In this document: piece by piece, positions 59,445-64,000 of the stretch
Position numbering within the stretch: the stretch's first letter is position 1
How the letters are laid out: each line of letters begins with the position of its first letter
Notes under the pieces: model-generated
The model's database searches: none
What the model was told of the DNA's origin: nothing
Seen by the model: the letters and a program-made list of their open reading frames with translations, nothing else
Assembly (NCBI RefSeq): GCF_004101785.1
Contig: NZ_CP035130.1
Span: 1,550,001-1,614,000, forward strand
DNA length: 64,000 nucleotides
Direction: 5' to 3'
From: Gudongella oleilytica
GTDB lineage: Bacteria; Bacillota; Clostridia; Tissierellales; Tissierellaceae
Program-made: the position numbers and the translations under genes

Positions 59445-60315
59445 GCTTTTCAATTTTCCTTACTTCCTGAAGGAAGCAGGCACCCTTGCGAGGAAGGATC
59501 TGTCGTCCTATATCCTGTCTGTCTTGAGTCTTTCTATGATCTTCTTCATTTTGTCAATGACTGCCGGCCTTGGATATTCAATGAGCTATATGGCTGAGTC
59601 CCTCCAGTCTGAGGCTGAAATCAGCGTTTATTATGATCCGGGTTCTGATCCTGACAGAATTTCAGAAGACCTGCAGGAGATAAATGGAGTCGAAGAAATT
59701 ATACTTATACAAGCTGATGAAGCGAAGGACAGGATGGTTAAGCTTCTTGGAGATGATTCCAAAATACTCGCTCTATTTGATTATAATCCCTTCAGCGAGT
59801 ATCTTGAGGTACACATACAACTGGATAAGGCCGAGGAGATTTCCGTATCTGCAGCGAATGTTGAGGGAGTAAATTACGTACGGGATAACAGGGAGGTCTT
59901 GACCAAACTTGAGGACATATCAGCTGTGTTCAATCTTGCAGGACTACTTGTTATAGCTGCAGTTGGTGCCGCCACTGTCGTACTGACCTCTCATATAATA
60001 AGACAGGGAATTTATCTTAACAGAGATGCTATTGGTACGTTAAAGTTACTTGGTGCACCTGATGGATTCATATACCTGCCCTTCATCATCAATGGAGTAT
60101 TCCTAAGCATTTTATCAGGAATATTAAGTCTCGGGGTAACTATCATGTCAGCTTCACAGATATTTAATGGTCTGACTGGTTCTCTCCCTTTTCTGGTTTT
60201 ACCAGATTATGATTTGCTGCTGACAGGATTGTCAATATTTACCCTTTCAACGGCACTGTTATTGGGCTTGGCTGGATCATTGGTGGGAATAGGTTCAACA
60301 AAACCAAAAAAGTGA
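59434..60315 (+). CDS. ftsX: FtsX-like permease
   Basis: 293 residues with the FtsX plan: an N-terminal TM (~25-48), an extracellular domain (~50-165; ESLQSEAEISVYYDPGSDPD, GVEEIILIQADEAKDRM, VEGVNYVRDNREVL), then three TM helices (~170-285; NLAGLLVIAAVGAATVVL, ATVVLTSHIIRQGIYLNRDAIGTLKLLGA). AAGGAGGTGCATC lies before the ATG within ftsE. It should bind FtsE inside and the coiled-coil protein at 57651 outside. Confidence 0.9.
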   Translation: MSFKLFNFPYFLKEAGTLARKDLSSYILSVLSLSMIFFILSMTAGLGYSMSYMAESLQSEAEISVYYDPGSDPDRISEDLQEINGVEEIILIQADEAKDRMVKLLGDDSKILALFDYNPFSEYLEVHIQLDKAEEISVSAANVEGVNYVRDNREVLTKLEDISAVFNLAGLLVIAAVGAATVVLTSHIIRQGIYLNRDAIGTLKLLGAPDGFIYLPFIINGVFLSILSGILSLGVTIMSASQIFNGLTGSLPFLVLPDYDLLLTGLSIFTLSTALLLGLAGSLVGIGSTKPKK

Positions 60316-60336
60316 GGCTGTTGTCCCTCACTTTTT
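60305..60336 (+). terminator. bidirectional terminator between ftsX and the EamA gene
   Basis: AAAAAGTGAGG and CCTCACTTTTT form a perfect stem with U-runs on both strands. It overlaps the last bases of ftsX and of the convergent transporter gene. Confidence 0.88.
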
Positions 60337-61228
60337 ACGTCAATAAAAGTATAGCTACACCTGAAACAGAAATCAATGCACCAAGAATTTCTCTGGGTTT
60401 GACCTTTTCCTTGAATAAGGCAATGGAAAAAGGTATTATTGTGACTGGAGTCATTGAGGTTATAGTCGAAACTATTCCTGTGCTTGTGTACTTAAGAGCA
60501 ACAAGCGATAAATTGACTCCGATGAATGGCCCGAATATGGACCCCAGAAAAGTATATTTCAAGGCTTTTCTGTCCATGATTGCAGAACGAAGGTTTTTCC
60601 ACTCATTTCTTACTGTAACAAAAATTACAAAGCACAGAAATCCAGCAATAATTCTAATTTGAGTAGCTGCCATAGTATTGTAGTCTCCGAGGCCAATCTT
60701 GCTGAAGACCATTCCTGATGCACTGCCAAAGGCTCCAATAAAGGCATAGGTAAGGCCTTTGATCGAGTACCTTACTCTCATTCTGCCATTATCCTTGCTT
60801 AAAATAACTAAAACGATGCCAGAAATAGTGATAAGCATACCTAATAGAGCAGAGGGAGATAGCCTTTCAGACAGGAAGAAAAATCCCAATAAGGCTGCCA
60901 TAGGCGGGCTTGACGCCATCATAAGCATAGACACTCTGACTCCCACCTCTATGTAAGCCTTGAGCATAAAATAATCTCCAAGGAAAAACCCAACTATGCC
61001 TGACAAGGCCAGCCAGGTCCAGTTCTTGAGCGTTGCATCGACAGGCAAGGCTATGCCCCTTGTAAAGTATGCAGTTATACTTAACATAGTAAATCCAAAA
61101 ATCAACTTATAAAAATTTACTGATAAACTACCTATCCTTTTACTGGCCTGGCTGAAAAACAAGCCTACCAGAGTCCAGCTTATTGCAGTCGCCACTGCTG
61201 CAAGCTCACCTATATTGCCCTGTGGCAT
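60335..61228 (-). CDS. DMT superfamily (EamA) transporter
   Basis: 297 residues from ATG 61228, nine bases after GGAG (TTG 61237 is an alternative). Two EamA repeats, ten hydrophobic helices. The segment ATAISWTLVGLFFSQASKRIG, the motif YFMLKAYIEVGVRVSMLMMASSP-like turn and ISGIVLVIL are usual for EamA proteins. Substrate unknown. Its last bases overlap the ftsX terminator. Confidence 0.9.
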   Translation of the reverse strand: MPQGNIGELAAVATAISWTLVGLFFSQASKRIGSLSVNFYKLIFGFTMLSITAYFTRGIALPVDATLKNWTWLALSGIVGFFLGDYFMLKAYIEVGVRVSMLMMASSPPMAALLGFFFLSERLSPSALLGMLITISGIVLVILSKDNGRMRVRYSIKGLTYAFIGAFGSASGMVFSKIGLGDYNTMAATQIRIIAGFLCFVIFVTVRNEWKNLRSAIMDRKALKYTFLGSIFGPFIGVNLSLVALKYTSTGIVSTITSMTPVTIIPFSIALFKEKVKPREILGALISVSGVAILLLT

Positions 61229-61293
61229 AATATCCAACTCCTTAATCGTCCGACCCAGTTAGGCCTGCTGACAGCAGGTCTATAAGTGCGATC

Positions 61294-62292
61294 CTATTTA
61301 AATTGCTCATAAGCTCTTAAGGTAAGTAAAGCTGCTTGCTCCCTTGTAGTATGGTCGAGTGGGTTCAGCGCCCCTTTTGCATCTCCCTTCATTATCCCAT
61401 TGTGGACAAGAAACATTACTGCATCGTATGCATAAGGCTGGATCTGTTCACCTGTGTCCCGCGGTTGATAATAACTGTTGATCTCAGGAATAATAAGCTT
61501 AAGGGTTCTGAAGATTATCAAAGCAATATCCTGTCTTGAGATCGGATTGGCTGGCCTGAAGGTGCCATCATCATATCCGGTTATTATGCCAAGGCTGGCT
61601 GCCTTTGAAATTTGGGGGTCGTCTGTATCCGTAAAAGTGGCTTCACTGTATTCTGCCTCAATGCCAGTTGCCGATTCATAGAGGCTTACCATCATTTCAC
61701 TGAATTCCTCACGGCTTATAATATCTCTCATGTTAGTGCTGATCCTCGGTGTGATAAAGCCATACTCCATCGCCTTATCCAGCTCCTCAATAGCCCAGCT
61801 GCTGGCATAATTATATGGGTATATGAGACCAAGACTTGCACTTGCACTGAAGCTGTCCGCCAGATAGTATGAGCCCAATATGTCATTCATAGCCTGGATA
61901 TACCTTACTCTTGCACTATAGGATGTGCTCATGAAATCAATTTTTGTCTCATCTGATCCAAGCTCATCAAGTGTTACCGTTACAGAAATCCTTGAATCCG
62001 ATCCCTTCTGAAGCTGATCATAGCTGTAATAGAGATCCTTGATATGGATCTTTGTTCCCTTTCTTATGTAGATATTGACGTGATAACTCAGTCCGCTTCC
62101 CTGGTAACTGTTGTTAATGTATTCTTCCAACAATGGATCATTTATCCAGGATAGATTTAATCCCTGTGTATCACCGGCAGGCAACCCTATACTGACTGCC
62201 CGGGGAGTGCCTGGCTCGAAACCAACCGCCTCAACATGAAATGGCTGTAAGATTAAAATCATAATTATAAGCAATATTAATGTCTTTCTCAT
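61294..62292 (-). CDS. SLH-domain surface protein
   Basis: 332 residues. Signal peptide (1-22), a non-SLH N-terminal domain of about 130 residues (RKGTKIHIKDLYYSYDQ; SISYSA-type beta segments) that I do not recognise, then three SLH repeats (~165-332): YASSWAIEELDKAMEYGFI, SLGIITGYDDGTFRPANPIS, NGIMKGDAKGALNPLDHTT. Wall-anchored through secondary polymer. RBS GTAGGAGGTAATCG. It follows the YkvA-like gene by ten bases, so it is probably co-transcribed with it and the Cys-rich gene. Confidence 0.87.
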   Translation of the reverse strand: MRKTLILLIIMILILQPFHVEAVGFEPGTPRAVSIGLPAGDTQGLNLSWINDPLLEEYINNSYQGSGLSYHVNIYIRKGTKIHIKDLYYSYDQLQKGSDSRISVTVTLDELGSDETKIDFMSTSYSARVRYIQAMNDILGSYYLADSFSASASLGLIYPYNYASSWAIEELDKAMEYGFITPRISTNMRDIISREEFSEMMVSLYESATGIEAEYSEATFTDTDDPQISKAASLGIITGYDDGTFRPANPISRQDIALIIFRTLKLIIPEINSYYQPRDTGEQIQPYAYDAVMFLVHNGIMKGDAKGALNPLDHTTREQAALLTLRAYEQFK

Positions 62293-62302
62293 CGATTACC
62301 TC

Positions 62303-62695
62303 CTACCTGTTGACATCCTTCCAATGCTTGTACTTGTCCAATTCATCCCTCATTCTGGTCAGGATATATCCAAGTACTGCCGCATCGTCCAAAAATCCCG
62401 TCATAAGAAAGTCAGGAATTATGTCTACAGGATTTACCAAGTAAATTATCCCTGCCACTATAGAAGCTATACTTCCTTTGGAAATGTCTCTGTATGTCTT
62501 TCTTGAAAAGTCTCTTGTTAAGCTCAAAGCCAACCCGATATCTTCTATCATGCCGGAAAGCTGGTCGTTATCCTTTACCTTAATGCTGGCTGAAGACAAG
62601 AGATCTTTCATTCTTTCTGAGTCTCCCATATACTCCTTTGCCTTACCCATCAGACCCTGAGTGATCCTTGCAGGATCAAATTTCTTTTTTTTCAT
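62303..62695 (-). CDS. YkvA (DUF1232) family protein
   Basis: 130 residues. DUF1232 core at residues ~75-125: IASIVAGIIYLVNPVDIIPDFLM with TGFLDDAAVLGYILTRMRDELDKYK. The N-terminal 70 residues are helical and charged. YkvA proteins are probably membrane-associated; function is not known. TTGGAGGAGTAGTT precedes the ATG. Confidence 0.9.
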   Translation of the reverse strand: MKKKKFDPARITQGLMGKAKEYMGDSERMKDLLSSASIKVKDNDQLSGMIEDIGLALSLTRDFSRKTYRDISKGSIASIVAGIIYLVNPVDIIPDFLMTGFLDDAAVLGYILTRMRDELDKYKHWKDVNR

Positions 62696-62697
62696 AA

Positions 62698-62952
62698 CTA
62701 CTCCTCCAATGGATTAGCCCTTGTGTACTTGATCAGAATATCGTTTATGTATTCATAACCTTTATAGCTGTGTGGAATGAAACATCTGCTGCAATCCTTT
62801 ATGCCATTTATTACTGAGTATTTTCCTCTGCAGTCTTTTATGAGATAAAGTGGACAATAGCAAAACATGCAGTTGAACTCCTCATTTTTTATTTCATGAC
62901 AAGGATAATACTGACAATCGTTGTTTTTATAATACCTGAATGAATTCTCCAT
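62698..62952 (-). CDS. cysteine-rich small domain protein
   Basis: 84 residues from ATG 62952; TTG 62970 is an alternative, and neither has a strong RBS. Residues ~7-65 hold eight cysteines: DCQYYPCHEI, FNCMFCYCPLYLI, DCRGKY and IKDCSRCFIPHS. This is the pattern of the PF04071 cysteine-rich small domain, usually 70-90 residues and thought to bind a metal; it is often found next to cobalamin genes. Function unknown. Co-directional with the YkvA-like gene, two bases apart. Confidence 0.87.
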   Translation of the reverse strand: MENSFRYYKNNDCQYYPCHEIKNEEFNCMFCYCPLYLIKDCRGKYSVINGIKDCSRCFIPHSYKGYEYINDILIKYTRANPLEE

Positions 62953-63035
62953 TTTATCACTCTTTCTCAATTATGTTCATAGTATTATACCATAGTTGCC
63001 GCATATTTGTAAAAATCAGCGTCTAAAATCGAGCC

Positions 63036-63072
63036 GAAAAAAGAAGGTCCGGTTTCCCGGACCCACTTCTTC
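63036..63072 (-). terminator. terminator of sodA
   Basis: AAGAAG-GGTCCGG and CCGGACC-TTCTT form a strong stem with a GAAA loop followed by TTTTTTCGGC on the minus strand, shortly after the sodA stop. Confidence 0.88.
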
Positions 63073-63083
63073 AACCTATTGAT

Positions 63084-63683
63084 TTATTTCATATTCTCTT
63101 CAGCTTTATCCCAATCAACAACGTTAAACCATGCATCGATATAATCTGCCCTTAGATTTTGGTATTTCAGATAATAAGCATGCTCCCAAACATCGATCCC
63201 CATTATAGGCTTCAAACCTTCGGAAATGGGATTATCCTGATTAGGGGTTGATACGACCTTAAGCTTTTCTCCGTCCAGAACAAGCCAAGCCCAGCCGCTT
63301 CCAAACCTGCCCATTGCAGCCTTTTTAAACTCAGCCTTGAAGGCATCCAGACTCCCAAAGTCTCTGACTATAAGCTTGCCCAGTTCTCCCTTTGGTTCTC
63401 CTCCACCTTCTGGAGACATAAGCTCCCAGAACATTGAGTGATTCAGGTGCCCTCCGCCGTTGTTCCTAACAGCTGTTCTAATGTCTTCAGGAACGGATCC
63501 AAGATCGGAAATTATCTCTTCTATACTCTTGCTCTTTAAATCCTCGTGTCCCTCAAGTGCAGCATTCAGGTTATTGATATATGCCTGATGATGCTTTGTG
63601 TGATGGATCTCCATTGTCCTTGCGTCAATATGTGGTTCAAGTTGATCGTACTTGTAATTTAATTCCGGTAGTTTGAATGTCAT
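63084..63683 (-). CDS. sodA: Mn/Fe superoxide dismutase
   Basis: 199 residues. Converts superoxide to oxygen and hydrogen peroxide. Motif order: [26 protein letters not shown] (metal His 26-type region), [16 protein letters not shown] (second metal His), [19 protein letters not shown], and the metal Asp/His in [35 protein letters not shown] is more Mn-like than Fe-like. Probably a defence gene of an anaerobe that meets oxygen. AAAGGAGAGATAC precedes the ATG. Confidence 0.95.
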   Translation of the reverse strand: MTFKLPELNYKYDQLEPHIDARTMEIHHTKHHQAYINNLNAALEGHEDLKSKSIEEIISDLGSVPEDIRTAVRNNGGGHLNHSMFWELMSPEGGGEPKGELGKLIVRDFGSLDAFKAEFKKAAMGRFGSGWAWLVLDGEKLKVVSTPNQDNPISEGLKPIMGIDVWEHAYYLKYQNLRADYIDAWFNVVDWDKAEENMK

Positions 63684-63748
63684 TGTATCTCTCCTTTATC
63701 TATATTAATTATTAGTTATCCGGTATGCATATACCCCAAAGATATAAT

Positions 63749-63763
63749 TGATAAACATTATCA
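63749..63763 (-). promoter_or_regulatory. Fur-family 7-1-7 operator upstream of sodA
   Basis: TGATAATGTTTATCA (minus strand) matches the 7-1-7 Fur consensus TGATAATNATTATCA with one mismatch. It lies 66-80 bases before the sodA start, next to a TATAATT. Fur, or a related regulator such as PerR or Zur, could therefore repress sodA. No such regulator gene is in the window. Confidence 0.55.
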
Positions 63764-63772
63764 TTTATCCTC

Positions 63773-63799
63773 GAAAAAAAAGTCCGCACCTGGCAGACT
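63773..63799 (-). terminator. terminator of the alpha/beta hydrolase gene
   Basis: AGTCTGC / GCGGACT stem and eight T residues on the minus strand, beginning at the hydrolase stop codon. Confidence 0.78.
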
Positions 63800-64000
63800 T
63801 AATTGTTGTTAATAAAGTTTATTATCTTATCCATCAACTGGGGGTGTAGAGGAAGCTTTGGATCCTGATACGTCTTCAAATTTCCTTCACTATCTGTTGG
63901 AGCCTCTTTAAGGATGTGGTTCATACCTTCAATTATCACAGGCTCCAAGCCGGCACCCTCGCCCAACATTCTGGCATCCTCAACTGTTACCTGCAGATCA
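63799..64000 (-). CDS. alpha/beta hydrolase, C-terminal part (cut by window edge)
   Basis: Only the last 66 residues are in the window; the start lies beyond base 64000. The segment begins DLQVTVEDARML, followed by VIIEGMNHILKEAPTD with the catalytic His in GMNH, and ends HPQLMDKIINFINNN. This is the usual C-terminus of a bacterial alpha/beta hydrolase of the lysophospholipase/serine-aminopeptidase-S33 type. Substrate unknown. A terminator overlaps its stop codon. Confidence 0.86.
   Translation of the reverse strand, partial: DLQVTVEDARMLGEGAGLEPVIIEGMNHILKEAPTDSEGNLKTYQDPKLPLHPQLMDKIINFINNN

Overview
The window looks like a chromosomal segment of an anaerobic, low-GC Gram-positive bacterium of the Clostridia. 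I do not name a genus. The reasons are AGGAGG-type ribosome binding sites on nearly every gene, a T-box leader, a single-chain clostridial-type PurL, ECF transport genes, Gram-positive FtsEX, and five surface proteins anchored by SLH repeats rather than LPXTG signals. I saw no tRNA or rRNA gene, CRISPR array, prophage or insertion sequence.

Layout. 1-16.9 kb: a cut phosphoglucomutase gene, then housekeeping and hypothetical genes (gamma carbonic anhydrase-like, AIG2-like, PC4/YdbC-like, TraX-like, DMT exporter, AIM24-like, a small ferredoxin, DUF4153, dodecin, an archaeal/plant-type D-aminoacyl-tRNA deacylase) mixed with two SLH surface proteins, one carrying an HtrA-type protease domain. 16.9-20.2 kb: a two-component system with a PepSY-like protein and two SHOCT mini-proteins, one only 58 residues long. 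20.2-27.8 kb: a second DMT exporter, a decayed gene with two in-frame stops, a PAS-PAS-GGDEF-HD-GYP c-di-GMP protein, and purL.

27.8-42.8 kb is the most unusual part: 14 tightly packed minus-strand genes behind one clear promoter and a leader with an intrinsic terminator. They encode two SLH surface proteins, lipid- or membrane-anchored proteins, two FMN-binding (flavinylation-motif) membrane proteins, one of them NapH/NosR-like with Fe-S motifs, an exported phosphodiesterase, a complete ECF transporter (S, A, A', T), a MobB-like GTPase with an Fe-S-type tail, and a small kinase-like protein. Six of the proteins share about ten copies of a domain that resembles the sulfite-oxidase/molybdopterin-binding fold but mostly lacks the cofactor cysteine. 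I infer an envelope redox and cofactor capture/import system of unknown ligand.

43.2-50.0 kb: an MBL-fold protein, an HpcH/HpaI aldolase with a PLP aminotransferase, and a T-box-controlled metN-metQ-metI operon with a lactate/malate-dehydrogenase-family gene between metQ and metI. 50.0-54.1 kb: the late cobalamin genes cobU, cobS and a cobC-like phosphatase, then a TIM-barrel protein, class II fructose-bisphosphate aldolase and a small metallopeptidase. 54.3-57.6 kb: a serine-biosynthesis-like trio (class V aminotransferase, SerA, DUF1015). 57.6-64.0 kb: a coiled-coil protein with FtsE and FtsX, another DMT exporter, a fifth SLH protein, YkvA, a Cys-rich protein, superoxide dismutase behind a Fur-like palindrome, and the end of an alpha/beta hydrolase gene.
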